A DNA stretch of 22,673 nt from an uncultured Clostridia bacterium (GTDB taxonomy: Bacteria; Bacillota; Clostridia; Christensenellales; Aristaeellaceae): assembly GCA_945877525.1 (NCBI GenBank), contig CAMDVP010000019.1, positions 1-22,673 of the forward strand, in the 5' to 3' direction. Below are positions 6,077 through 14,441 of the stretch, one piece after another. The notes beneath the pieces are model-generated. The model saw only the letters and a program-made list of their open reading frames with translations. It was not told where the DNA came from and made no database searches. How positions within the stretch are numbered: position 1 is the first letter of the stretch; each line of letters begins with the position of its first letter. Both the position numbers and the translations under genes were made by a program.

Positions 6077-8374
6077 CTATTCTTCCTTTTCCCAGAAGGC
6101 CCGCAAAGCGTTGCCGTCACCGCGCCGCAGCGTCCAGTGCGGCGGGCAGAGTCTGCGGTACCCCGCCTGAAGATAGCGGTCATCCAGCAGAAGCGCCACA
6201 CCCCGGTCGTGCTCGGTGCGGATCACCCGCCCCACCGCCTGGGCCACCTTCTGCATGCCGGGTATCATGTAGGCGTACAGAAAGCCGTCGCCCAAGGTCT
6301 GTTCATAGTATTCCCGCAGCGTTTCCTGCTTCTGCCCCACCTGTGGCAGCCCTACGCCCACCACCGCCACGCCGTCCAGCGCCGCGCCGGGCAAGTCAAT
6401 GCCCTCGGAAAACACCCCGCCCAGCACGCACAGCGACAGCACGGGCTCGCCCTCCGGCCGGTAGGGCGCAAGGAACGCCCGCCTTTCCTCATCGCTCATG
6501 GAAGCCCGCTGCGCCTGATGGGGAATGTCCAGCTGCTCCGACACCTGACGCAAAAACGCAAAGCTGGGGAAGAACACGATGTACTTTCCTGCCCGGGCCT
6601 CCCACAGGCGGCGGACGGCGTTGACAATCTGCCCGCAGGCCGCCTCGCGCCAGCGGTAGCGGGTGTTGACGCTCTCCTGCAGGATCAGCAGATTTTCCCG
6701 CGGGAAGGGCGAGGGCATGGCAAAGCACGCGTCCTCCTCCTCGCCCCCCAGCAGGCGCTTCATGTCCTCCAGTGGCTCCATGGTCGCAGAAAAGCACACC
6801 ACGCCCCGCATGCCGGCGGTGGTTTCCCGGAAATACGTCCCCACCTCAAGCGCCAGGGCCGTCACGGTACGCTGCTTTTTTCCCTGCCAAAGAAAGGCAT
6901 ATTCCCCATCGTCCCTGCGCCGGGCCCACAAAAAGCCCAGCAGTGCCGTCAGCGTGTCGCTCATGCGTTCCCCGTCTTCGTTCCACGGGAAATGCTCTGT
7001 GCTTGCGTCCAGCAGCGCGTCGGCAAGCGCCGCGGCAGATTTGTCCAGACTTTGAGGGATTTCCGCCAGACGGCCCTCCTCCGCCCCGTCCTCTGCCGGA
7101 AGGTCATCCAGCGCGCGCAGCGTTTCCGTCATGGCCTTGTAGAGCGGGTGTTTCCGTCCCGCCGCTTTGCCCGCCGCCGTCCGCAAGCAGCGGATACCCG
7201 GGCCGTTCACCGCGCCGGAGAGCATGTCCCGCACCCGCTCCGTCAGGTGATGCGCCTCATCGATGAGCAGCGTTACATCGCTGGTACGGTCGAAAACGCG
7301 CTGGATATGCACGGAAGGGTCGAGAGCATAGTTGTAATCGCACAGGGTCAGATCGGCAATTTCCGCCAGGGACAGGCTGAACTCAAAGGGGCACAGGCAG
7401 TGCCTGTCCGCCATGCGGCGGATTGCCTCCGGCGACCAGTCGTCCTCCCCCAGCATTTCCTCCAGCGCCTCGCTGTCCCGTAGAAAATGCCCCCGTGCCC
7501 GGGGACACCAGTCCGGATGGCAAATGGTCTTTTCGGGGCACTGCTTGTCCTTGGCGTCCAGGGTCAGCGCCCACAGGTGCAGCGGCTGCCTGCGCATGCG
7601 CCGGAGGGCCTCCAGCGCGCCCTGGCGCTGGGTGGTGCGGGCTGTCAGGTAATACACCTGCCCGGTCAGGCCCTCGCCCAGAGCCTTGAGCGCGGGGAAC
7701 AGCGCGGCCGCACTCTTGCCCGTGCCGGTGGGCATGCTGGCGAAAAGCCTGCGCCCCAGACGAATGGCCGTGTACACCTGTACAGCCATGTCCCGCTGAC
7801 CGGCCCGATAATCAGGGTAGGGAAAGCGCAGCGCCTGCAGCGAGGCATTCCTTGCCCTGCGGTGGGCGCGCAGCAGCCGCAGGCGGCGCAGGTATGGAAT
7901 CAGCAGCGCTTCAAACCGTTCCCTGCACGCTTCGGCAGTCATGGGCGTGTCAAACTGCGCCCGCAGATTCCCCCGGCGGTCCACGTAGGCCACGCGAATC
8001 ACCACCTGCCCGATGCCCTGCGCCTGGCAAAGCATATGCCCATAGCACACCGCCTGGGCCTCGTGGGCAGGCCAGGGGCTTTCCGGCGCATGCTTTCCCT
8101 GGCAGAGCTTGATTTCCTCAATGATCGGTATGTCCCCATCCCGGAAGGCGTCCATCCTCCCGCTGATATGCAGGGCAAGCTCCTCTTCCTCCACCGGCAG
8201 ATTCAGCTCCACAGGCACCTCGCTGGCCCATGCCTCTCCCAGAAGAGCCTGGCGCGCCTTGTGCCCCAGCGTGCCATCCTGCATGTCCTGCGTCTTGCCG
8301 CCAAGGCGCAGAATGTCCTCCCCATGGAGCGTAAACTCCACCAGCGCTCTCACTGCCAGCCTTATCGTTTCCAT
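6077..8374 (-). CDS. Nuclease-helicase: RecB/Cas4-like domain fused to an Fe-S XPD/DinG-family DNA helicase
   Basis: A 765-residue protein. The N-terminal 200 residues resemble a PD-(D/E)XK nuclease: GRMDAF with Asp75, then EEIK (Glu86/Glu87, Lys89), and Q107-A-V-C-Y111 like the QxxxY motif of RecB/Cas4 nucleases. The rest is a superfamily 2 helicase: Walker A PTGTGKS (215-221), a cysteine group fitting a 4Fe-4S cluster (Cys279, 285, 290 and 326 or 328), DEAH (372-375), SATMEP, and C-terminal QAVGRVIR. XPD/DinG enzymes unwind DNA 5' to 3' and act on repair or replication intermediates. A start seven codons upstream is possible, but GGGAGG 8 nt before the ATG at 8374 favours the shorter form. 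It is transcribed alone from its own promoter. Nuclease activity is inferred from motifs only. Confidence 0.88.
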   Translation of the reverse strand: METIRLAVRALVEFTLHGEDILRLGGKTQDMQDGTLGHKARQALLGEAWASEVPVELNLPVEEEELALHISGRMDAFRDGDIPIIEEIKLCQGKHAPESPWPAHEAQAVCYGHMLCQAQGIGQVVIRVAYVDRRGNLRAQFDTPMTAEACRERFEALLIPYLRRLRLLRAHRRARNASLQALRFPYPDYRAGQRDMAVQVYTAIRLGRRLFASMPTGTGKSAAALFPALKALGEGLTGQVYYLTARTTQRQGALEALRRMRRQPLHLWALTLDAKDKQCPEKTICHPDWCPRARGHFLRDSEALEEMLGEDDWSPEAIRRMADRHCLCPFEFSLSLAEIADLTLCDYNYALDPSVHIQRVFDRTSDVTLLIDEAHHLTERVRDMLSGAVNGPGIRCLRTAAGKAAGRKHPLYKAMTETLRALDDLPAEDGAEEGRLAEIPQSLDKSAAALADALLDASTEHFPWNEDGERMSDTLTALLGFLWARRRDDGEYAFLWQGKKQRTVTALALEVGTYFRETTAGMRGVVCFSATMEPLEDMKRLLGGEEEDACFAMPSPFPRENLLILQESVNTRYRWREAACGQIVNAVRRLWEARAGKYIVFFPSFAFLRQVSEQLDIPHQAQRASMSDEERRAFLAPYRPEGEPVLSLCVLGGVFSEGIDLPGAALDGVAVVGVGLPQVGQKQETLREYYEQTLGDGFLYAYMIPGMQKVAQAVGRVIRTEHDRGVALLLDDRYLQAGYRRLCPPHWTLRRGDGNALRAFWEKEE

Positions 8375-8439
8375 GGGGTTCACCTCCCGTACCATCCTGT
8401 CTGAATTCTGATTCTCCGCGACAACGCCCAGGCATATTC

Positions 8440-8448
8440 ATTATATCA
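8440..8448 (-). promoter_or_regulatory. Extended -10 promoter of the helicase gene
   Basis: The minus strand reads TGATATAAT, an extended -10 element, 65 bp before the helicase start. No good -35 hexamer is found 17 bp upstream, which fits an extended -10 promoter. It diverges from the lacI-type promoter at 8528-8556. Confidence 0.6.
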
Positions 8449-8527
8449 CAGACAGAGCCGTACGGCATCCCTTTTATCAGAGAGGGGCCATGCCAAGGCC
8501 AAGGCAAATCTTTTTTGCGCAGGCCTA

Positions 8528-8556
8528 TTGACATTCTCGACGCGATGTCTTATACT
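8528..8556 (+). promoter_or_regulatory. Consensus promoter of the sugar operon
   Basis: TTGACA (8528-8533) and TATACT (8551-8556) are 17 bp apart, close to the sigma-A consensus. Transcription should start near 8563, inside the operator at 8561-8576, so a bound repressor would block initiation directly. Confidence 0.88.
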
Positions 8557-8560
8557 GTTC

Positions 8561-8576
8561 ATGCAAGCGGTTGCAT
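8561..8576. promoter_or_regulatory. LacI-family operator O1
   Basis: The 16-mer ATGCAAGCGGTTGCAT has perfect 6-bp arms (ATGCAA/TTGCAT) around GCGG, the usual form of LacI/MalR/CcpA-type operators. It covers the predicted transcription start of the repressor's own promoter. The simplest reading is autoregulation by the LacI-family protein encoded just downstream; a CcpA-type site is the alternative. Confidence 0.85.
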
Positions 8577-8598
8577 CACCAAAGAGGAGGGATTGACT

Positions 8599-9597
8599 GT
8601 GGCGGTAACCATCCACGATGTGGCCCGGCTGGCCGGCGTCAATTCCTCCACCGTTTCCCGCGTTATCAATGGCAAGGCGACGATCAGCCCCGACACCAAG
8701 GAACGGGTCTACGCCGCTATGAAGGAGCTGGACTATCACCCCAATTCCGTGGCCCGCAGCCTTGCCAGCGGCCTGAGCGGGGCCATCGGCGTGGTGGTGG
8801 ACGCCCGGGACGCCGACGCCTTCAGCAACGTGTTCTTCAGCCGCAGCCTGTTCGCCATCGAAAAGGTAGCCCAGTCCCGGGGCTATCAGGTGCTGATTGC
8901 CAACGGCGCTCAAAGCCGCGGCAGTACCATTGAGAACCTGATGAAGGAGCGCAAGGTGGACGGTCTGATTCTTCCGCCCACCACGGTGCGGCCCTCCCTG
9001 ATGGAGGCCGTGGGAGATTTTCCCTATGTGGTGCTGGGAACGCCGGACACCCTTCGGAGCGACACCTGCTGGGTGGACAACAACAACGAGCAGGGCTCGG
9101 AAATTGCCGTTCGTCATCTGCAGGCGATGGGCTATCAGTCCATCGCCTACCTTGGGGGCTATCAGAAGCGCGGCTTCACCCGGCGGCGCGTTCGCGGCTA
9201 TCAGAAGCAGCTTGGCAATGGTGAGGGAATCGTGCTGACCACAGACGGCACGGTGGAAAACGCCCATGCCGCGACCCTGGCCGTTCTCCGGCAGCAGATG
9301 CGCCCTGACGCCTTCGTCTGCAACGACAACCTGGCCGCCTTCGGCCTTCTGAAGGCCTGCCGGGAGCTGGGGCTGTCCGTGCCCGGCGACGTGGGCGTGG
9401 TCGCCTTTGACAATTATCCCCTGGCGGAGTATACCGATCCGCCCCTGTCCATCGTCGATATCGACACCTCTCTGCTGGGCGAACAGGCTGCCCAGCTGCT
9501 GTTCCAGCGGATTGACACCCACAGCGGCAATCAGCAGATTATGCTGTCGGCGGGGCTGATTCCGCGTTTGTCCTCGGAAAGGAAGGGAAAGCCATGA
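8599..9597 (+). CDS. LacI-family transcriptional repressor of a sugar operon
   Basis: A 332-residue regulator of normal LacI length. The N-terminal helix-turn-helix reads VTIHDVARLAGVNSSTVSRVING, followed by the hinge segment HPNSVARSLASG and a periplasmic-binding-protein-like effector domain (GVVVDARDAD..., GLILPP, VDNNNEQGSEIAVRHL, VGVVAFDNYPLAEYTDPPLS). The frame opens upstream, but the HTH begins right after GTG at 8599, which has AGGAGG 8 nt before it; starts further up would overlap the promoter and operator. It overlaps the GH13 gene by ATGA. The effector is probably a maltodextrin-type sugar, judged from the operon content, not from binding residues. Confidence 0.93.
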   Translation: MAVTIHDVARLAGVNSSTVSRVINGKATISPDTKERVYAAMKELDYHPNSVARSLASGLSGAIGVVVDARDADAFSNVFFSRSLFAIEKVAQSRGYQVLIANGAQSRGSTIENLMKERKVDGLILPPTTVRPSLMEAVGDFPYVVLGTPDTLRSDTCWVDNNNEQGSEIAVRHLQAMGYQSIAYLGGYQKRGFTRRRVRGYQKQLGNGEGIVLTTDGTVENAHAATLAVLRQQMRPDAFVCNDNLAAFGLLKACRELGLSVPGDVGVVAFDNYPLAEYTDPPLSIVDIDTSLLGEQAAQLLFQRIDTHSGNQQIMLSAGLIPRLSSERKGKP

Positions 9598-11321
9598 ACA
9601 CTGCTACCCTGCGGCACCTTTCTTTTTACCCCTTTGTGCAAGCGCTTGCACGACGCCGCATCTGTTACCTTTTGGAAGCCGCCCCGGGGGATTTGGTGTC
9701 CTGCGAGCATGTCTGCTGGAAACGCAGCGAGCCGGAAAAGCTGCTGCGCCCCCAAATGCAGCCCGGCCTGAGCGACGGGCAGACACAGCAGTGGACCGCT
9801 ACCGTGGACTATCCCGAGGAAGCGCACTACATCAAATACGGCTTCTTTGTGGAAGATCGATCCGGCTGCCGCCGGTGGCTTAGCGCCCGCGGCCTTCAGG
9901 AGAACTTCAGCAGAGAAGGGAGCTTTGAGCTTTTGCAGGCCAACGTCACCGATGTTGTCGCTGTACCCGCATGGGCGCAGGGATGCGTATACTATCAGAT
10001 TTTTCCCGAGCGCTTTGCCCGCAGCGGCAAGGCTGACGCCTCCCTGGCCGCCTGGAGCGCGCCCCCTACCCGGGACAACTTCCTGGGCGGCAACTTTCGG
10101 GGCATCATCGACCGCCTGCCGTATCTGACGGGGCTGGGCGTGGAATGCCTGTACCTGAACCCGATTTTCGAGGGGGATTTCAACCACAAGTATGCCACGA
10201 CGGACTATTTTCGGGTGGATCCCGCGTTTGGCAGCATGGATGACCTGCGCGAGTTGGTCAGCCGGTGCCACGCGGCGGGCATTCGCGTCATTCTGGACGG
10301 AGTGTTCAACCATACGGGCATTCACTTCGCCCCCTTTGAGGATTTGCTCTGTCACGGGCCGGACAGCCGGTATAAGGATTGGTTCTATCCCAAAGCCTTT
10401 CCCCTGCGGGTTGACCCCGCGTGCTATGAATGCGTGGGCGACTATCCCTATATGCCCCGGCTCAACGGCGCCAACCCCGAGGTGCGGGCCTATGTGCGGG
10501 ATGTGCTGCTCTACTGGCTGCGGGAGGCGCGCATCGACGGCTGGCGCCTGGACGTGGCCGACGAACTGGACCGCCATGCGGTGGTCTGGTGGAGGGAGGA
10601 AGTGAAGCGCGCCTTCCCCGACGCCCTGCTGCTGGCGGAAACCTGGTCGGACGCCTCGGGGCTTTTGGGTCCGGACGGCTTCGACTCGGCCATGAACTAC
10701 CTTTTCCGCGACGCCATGATTGACTACTTTGCCCGCGGCACCCTGACGGAAACCGCATTGGCAAACCGCCTGCACCATATGCTGATGCGGTATACCTCCG
10801 TCCACCGTCCAGCCCTGTACAACTGCCTGGGCAGCCATGACACCGCCCGCTTTCTCACCGAGGCTCGGGAGGAAAAGTGGCGGCTGAAGCTGGCCATGGC
10901 CTTTCAGATGCTGTTTCCCGGCGCGCCGGCCATTTACTATGGCGATGAAATCGGCATGACCGGCGAAAACGACCCCGGCTGTCGGGCCGGCATGGCCTGG
11001 GACAGCCAGGACGACGCGCTGCTTGCCTGGCAGCGGGAGCTGATCGCCCTGCGGAAGGCGCACCCCTCCCTGCGTACAGGCAGCTACCTGCCCCTGCTCT
11101 CGGACAACGACGCCCGGCTGTTCGCCTTTGCCCGGCGCGGTGAGGACGAGATGATCGCCGCGGTGTTCAACATGGGCGAGCAGGCACAAACATGGGATTT
11201 TGCGGGAGAATTCGTGCACGTTCTGCCGCATTCCGTCAAGATTCTCTATCGACCTGTTCAGAAGGAGGAAGAACCATGCGTACCTACAGGAAACCTGTCG
11301 CCGCGTTCCTTGCTTGTCTGA
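9594..11321 (+). CDS. GH13 glycoside hydrolase (cyclomaltodextrinase/neopullulanase-like)
   Basis: A 575-residue enzyme of the alpha-amylase family. The four conserved regions are intact: DGVFNH (235-240), GWRLDVADE with nucleophile Asp320, LLAETW with acid/base Glu349, and SHDT with Asp416. The motif MPRLN (287-291) and an N-terminal domain of about 120 residues before YYQIFPERF point to the cyclomaltodextrinase/neopullulanase subgroup. There is no signal peptide, so it should cut imported maltodextrins in the cytoplasm. The start overlaps the lacI stop (ATGA) and the end overlaps the binding-protein gene by 46 bp. An operator lies inside codons 15-20. Exact product specificity is uncertain. 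Confidence 0.92.
   Translation: MNTATLRHLSFYPFVQALARRRICYLLEAAPGDLVSCEHVCWKRSEPEKLLRPQMQPGLSDGQTQQWTATVDYPEEAHYIKYGFFVEDRSGCRRWLSARGLQENFSREGSFELLQANVTDVVAVPAWAQGCVYYQIFPERFARSGKADASLAAWSAPPTRDNFLGGNFRGIIDRLPYLTGLGVECLYLNPIFEGDFNHKYATTDYFRVDPAFGSMDDLRELVSRCHAAGIRVILDGVFNHTGIHFAPFEDLLCHGPDSRYKDWFYPKAFPLRVDPACYECVGDYPYMPRLNGANPEVRAYVRDVLLYWLREARIDGWRLDVADELDRHAVVWWREEVKRAFPDALLLAETWSDASGLLGPDGFDSAMNYLFRDAMIDYFARGTLTETALANRLHHMLMRYTSVHRPALYNCLGSHDTARFLTEAREEKWRLKLAMAFQMLFPGAPAIYYGDEIGMTGENDPGCRAGMAWDSQDDALLAWQRELIALRKAHPSLRTGSYLPLLSDNDARLFAFARRGEDEMIAAVFNMGEQAQTWDFAGEFVHVLPHSVKILYRPVQKEEEPCVPTGNLSPRSLLV
9636..9651. promoter_or_regulatory. Intragenic LacI-family operator O2
   Basis: GTGCAAGCGCTTGCAC is a perfect 16-bp palindrome with the same core (TGCAAGCG-TTGCA) as the operator at the operon promoter. 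It falls in codons 15-20 of the GH13 gene, and the operator centres are 1075 bp apart. It may act by DNA looping with O1 or as a transcription roadblock. Confidence 0.75.
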
Positions 11322-12520
11322 TGCTCATGCTCTGCTCCTGCGCATTTGCAGAAAGCGAGCCCGTGACCATCAACTTCTGGCACCATTACAGCGCCCAGTC
11401 GGCGGAGAACGAAACGCTCATGAACGTGCTGATTCCCGCCTTTGAGGCGGAAAACCCCGGCATCCGCGTGAACGCCGTGTCCCACGAGTGGGCGGAGCTT
11501 CATGACAAGGTGCTGGTCAGCGCCAATTCCAACGCCCTGCCAGACGTGGCCCGCTGCGACATTGCCTGGCTGCCCGAATTCCAGAAGATGGGCATCCTGG
11601 TGGCCCTGGATGAGGAAATGCCCGATTTTGCCCAGGTCAGCGGCCAGCTGCTGGACAGCGCCATGTCCACCGCGGTCATCGGCGGCCATTACTATGCCCT
11701 GGCCCTGAACACCAACAGCAAGATTGTGTTCTACAACACCGCCATGCTGGAAGCCGCAGGCGTGGCCGTGCCGGAAACCATGGACGAGTGGTGCGAGGCC
11801 CTCAGGAAGCTCAGCGGCGAAAACGCCAACGGACAGCAGATCTGGGGCTGGAACGAACCCGCCCTGGCCGGCTGGAACATCTGCCCCTTCATCTGGAGCT
11901 TCGGCGGCAGCCTGACCAATGCGGAGCAAACCGTCGCCTCCGGATACATCAACAGCCCCGCCACCGTTCGGGCCGTGGAAACCTTTGCCGCCCTGGTGCA
12001 GGAGGGGTGCATCACCGGCTTTAACGCCGGCGATATCCCCATGACCGACGGCTTTGGCACCGGGCGCTATGCCATGATGCTGGAGGGGCCGTGGAAGTCC
12101 GCTGAGCTGGCCGGCGCGTATCCTGATGTTGCATACGGCACCGCGCCGATCCCTGCCGGCGAGGGCGGGAGCGTGTCCGTGCTGGGCGGGGAGGACATCG
12201 CCATGTTCTCCACCGCCCACAAGGAAGCCGCGTGGAAGTTCATGCAGTTCATGACAAGTGAGTTTGCAGAGACGGAAATGGCCAAATGCGGCCAGATTCC
12301 CGTGAACAAGGCAGCCCTGGAAAGCGACACGGTGAAGGGCGCGGACTATGCCCCCTTTATCGCCGCCATTGAAACGGCCAAGGCCCGTCCCACCGTGGCC
12401 GCGTGGAGCGAAATGGACAACGATCTGACCGTCGCCATGACCGCCATCGTCACCGGCGAAAAAACCGCGCAGGAGGCCCTGGACGAGCTGGCCGCTCAGT
12501 GGGACATTCTGTTGAAGTAA
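11276..12520 (+). CDS. ABC transporter sugar-binding protein (family 1, MalE-like)
   Basis: A 414-residue extracellular solute-binding protein. The N-terminus has a basic start, a hydrophobic stretch and the sequence CSCAFA before ESEPVTINFWHHYS, so it is exported. Cleavage after AFA is likely; a lipoprotein anchored at one of the nearby Cys residues is possible, but the lipobox is poor. The mature start INFWHHYS, LDEEMPDFAQ and EGPWKSAELAGAYPDV fit carbohydrate-binding members. The start at 11276 has AGGAGG 7 nt upstream. The gene begins inside the last 46 bp of the GH13 gene and precedes the two permeases. Maltodextrin is the likely ligand from context. Confidence 0.92.
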   Translation: MRTYRKPVAAFLACLMLMLCSCAFAESEPVTINFWHHYSAQSAENETLMNVLIPAFEAENPGIRVNAVSHEWAELHDKVLVSANSNALPDVARCDIAWLPEFQKMGILVALDEEMPDFAQVSGQLLDSAMSTAVIGGHYYALALNTNSKIVFYNTAMLEAAGVAVPETMDEWCEALRKLSGENANGQQIWGWNEPALAGWNICPFIWSFGGSLTNAEQTVASGYINSPATVRAVETFAALVQEGCITGFNAGDIPMTDGFGTGRYAMMLEGPWKSAELAGAYPDVAYGTAPIPAGEGGSVSVLGGEDIAMFSTAHKEAAWKFMQFMTSEFAETEMAKCGQIPVNKAALESDTVKGADYAPFIAAIETAKARPTVAAWSEMDNDLTVAMTAIVTGEKTAQEALDELAAQWDILLK

Positions 12521-12528
12521 CGGTATCC

Positions 12529-12558
12529 GGTGCGGCGGAGCCCACGCTTCGCCGCACC
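12529..12558 (+). other. Intercistronic hairpin between binding protein and first permease
   Basis: GGTGCGGCG (12529-12537) and CGCCGCACC (12550-12558) form a 9-bp GC stem with a 12-nt loop, 8 nt after the binding-protein stop and 4 nt before the ribosome site of the permease. There is no T-run. A similar position in other sugar operons gives more binding protein than permease through mRNA protection; that role is inferred. Confidence 0.6.
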
Positions 12559-12574
12559 CCTCCGAGGTGATCAC

Positions 12575-13459
12575 ATGATCCCGAAATCCCGTGTCCACCG
12601 CGCGCAGCTTGCACTGCTGCTTCTGCCGGGGCTGCTGGTATTCGCCTTGTTTACAGTCTATCCCATTCTTCGCCTGTTCTGGATGAGCCTGTGCGACATG
12701 AGCTTTTCCTCCATGCTGAGCCAGCCCTTCGCCGGATTGTCCAACTACCGGGAGATTTTTCAGGATCAAACCTTCTGGATTGTGTTTGTCAACAGCATGG
12801 CCTACACCCTTATCACCGTGCCGGGGCAGATGGTTCTCGGCCTGCTTCTGGCGGTGCTGCTCAGCGGCATTCGCCGTTTCAGCGTCACCTTCCGCGTGCT
12901 CAACTACATGCCCGTCGTTACCTCCTGGGTTATTGCCTCGCTGGTGTTCCGCTATATCTTCAACACGGAGGGGTTGCTGAACTATTTCCTGTGGAAGGTG
13001 CTGGGCGTTACCTCCTCCAACATCCGCTGGCTGGACAGCCGCTGGGGCGGCCTTTCCGTGGCCATGATTCTCGGCGTATGGAAGGGCATCGGGTGGAACA
13101 TGGTCATTTTCCTGGCCGCGCTGCAGCAGGTGTCAAAGGATCTGTATGAGGCGGCGGAAATCGACGGCTGCGGAGGATGGGGAAAGTTTCTTCATGTCAC
13201 CCTGCCCGGCATCCGCGGAACCATCCTCTTCGTGCTGATTGAACTGACCATCGGCGGCTTCAACGTGTTTACCTCCATCAAGATGATTACCGGCGGCAGG
13301 CCTGCCCATCAGACCGACACCCTGCTCACCTGGATGTATTACAAGGCGTTCAGCACCGGCAAATTCGGCTATGCCGCGGCGCTGAGCTTCGTCATGGCCC
13401 TGACCCTTGCACTGCTGGCCATTGTGCAGTTCCGCATGATGCGCAGCCGCGACGCATGA
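12575..13459 (+). CDS. ABC sugar transporter permease, MalF-type
   Basis: A 294-residue inner-membrane permease with about six membrane segments, starting QLALLLLPGLLVFALFTVYPILRLFWMSL. The cytoplasmic EAA loop that contacts the ATPase is seen as EAAEIDGCGGWGKFLHVTLPGIRG. The ATG at 12575 is preceded by GAGGTGA; an upstream in-frame ATG at 12530 lies in the hairpin and has no ribosome site. It forms the channel with the next gene's product. The stop overlaps an unused ATG before the second permease. Confidence 0.93.
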   Translation: MIPKSRVHRAQLALLLLPGLLVFALFTVYPILRLFWMSLCDMSFSSMLSQPFAGLSNYREIFQDQTFWIVFVNSMAYTLITVPGQMVLGLLLAVLLSGIRRFSVTFRVLNYMPVVTSWVIASLVFRYIFNTEGLLNYFLWKVLGVTSSNIRWLDSRWGGLSVAMILGVWKGIGWNMVIFLAALQQVSKDLYEAAEIDGCGGWGKFLHVTLPGIRGTILFVLIELTIGGFNVFTSIKMITGGRPAHQTDTLLTWMYYKAFSTGKFGYAAALSFVMALTLALLAIVQFRMMRSRDA

Positions 13460-13473
13460 AAGGAGGCGCGCCC

Positions 13474-14325
13474 ATGAAACGGCTCCGTTTGTCAAGACTC
13501 CGCGGCGCGCTGGTGCGCTATGTGCTGCTGGGGGCAGCCACGGCGGTGTTCACCCTGCCGATGCTCTACATGATTTCCACCTCTCTGCGGCCCAACGGCG
13601 CCCTGTATGAATACCCGCCCCGGTTTTTTCCCCGCATCGAGGCGCTGACGCTGGAGAATTATGACTATATCCTGCACCAGAGCAAGTTCTACCTGAACTT
13701 TCTCAACTCGGTGCTGGTATCCGTGTCCACGGTGGCCCTGGCCGCTGCCATCGCCTCCGCCATGGCCTTCGTGCTGGGCAAATTTCCCTCCCGGGGAACA
13801 AGACTGCTCTTCGCCTTCATCATCGTCACCATGATTATCCCCGGCACCACCATGATCGTCCCGCAGTTTGAGCTGGCCACCCGGCTGTCCCTGGTCAACC
13901 GGCTGTGGGGGCTGATTCCCTTCTATGTGGCGTGGGTGATTCCCTTTTCTACCTTCATGATCAAGGGCTTCATGGAAAATATACCGGGGGAAATCATGGA
14001 CGCCGCCTGGATGGACGGCGCCAGCGTGCTGAAGGTATACTTCCGCATTGCCCTGCCCCTGGCCTCGCCGGCCATCGCCTCTGTCAGCATTTTCAATTTT
14101 CTCACTGCCTGGGAGGAATACCCCTGGGCCAACACCGTCATCAACGACAACAGCAGGCGAACCCTGCCGATCGCCATCGCCGGCTTCTTCGGGCAGCATC
14201 AGTTCACGCAGTGGGGATACGTTTTTGCCATGTCCGTGCTGACGCTGATCCCCGTGGTGCTGATCTTCATCCTGTGCCAGCGATTCTTCGTCCAGGGCCT
14301 GACTGCCGGCAGCGTGAAGGGGTAA
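13474..14325 (+). CDS. ABC sugar transporter permease, MalG-type
   Basis: A 283-residue permease, partner of the MalF-type protein. The N-terminal segment YVLLGAATAVFTLPMLYMISTSL and the EAA loop DAAWMDGASVLKVYFRIALPLASPA are typical. AAAGGAGG 7 nt before 13474 decides the start over the ATG at 13456, which overlaps the previous stop and would leave the ribosome site inside the gene. No ATP-binding subunit follows; the operon ends at the hairpin at 14355-14391. As in many Bacillota sugar importers, a shared MsmX-type ATPase encoded elsewhere probably drives the system. Confidence 0.93.
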   Translation: MKRLRLSRLRGALVRYVLLGAATAVFTLPMLYMISTSLRPNGALYEYPPRFFPRIEALTLENYDYILHQSKFYLNFLNSVLVSVSTVALAAAIASAMAFVLGKFPSRGTRLLFAFIIVTMIIPGTTMIVPQFELATRLSLVNRLWGLIPFYVAWVIPFSTFMIKGFMENIPGEIMDAAWMDGASVLKVYFRIALPLASPAIASVSIFNFLTAWEEYPWANTVINDNSRRTLPIAIAGFFGQHQFTQWGYVFAMSVLTLIPVVLIFILCQRFFVQGLTAGSVKG

Positions 14326-14354
14326 CCGAACGCCCGGCGTTTCCCGCCCCTATA

Positions 14355-14391
14355 CCAAACCCGTTAGGCGGCTTCGACCTAACGGGTTTGG
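14355..14391 (+). terminator. Strong hairpin at the end of the sugar operon
   Basis: A perfect 14-bp stem (14355-14368 with 14378-14391) and a 9-nt loop lie 29 nt after the last permease stop. No T-run follows on either strand, so it may act as an mRNA 3' end stabiliser or need a factor for termination. Confidence 0.7.
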
Positions 14392-14441
14392 CGTGTCAAA
14401 AAAGCGGCGGTTTCTCTCCAGAGGGAAAGTTCTGCAATCTG

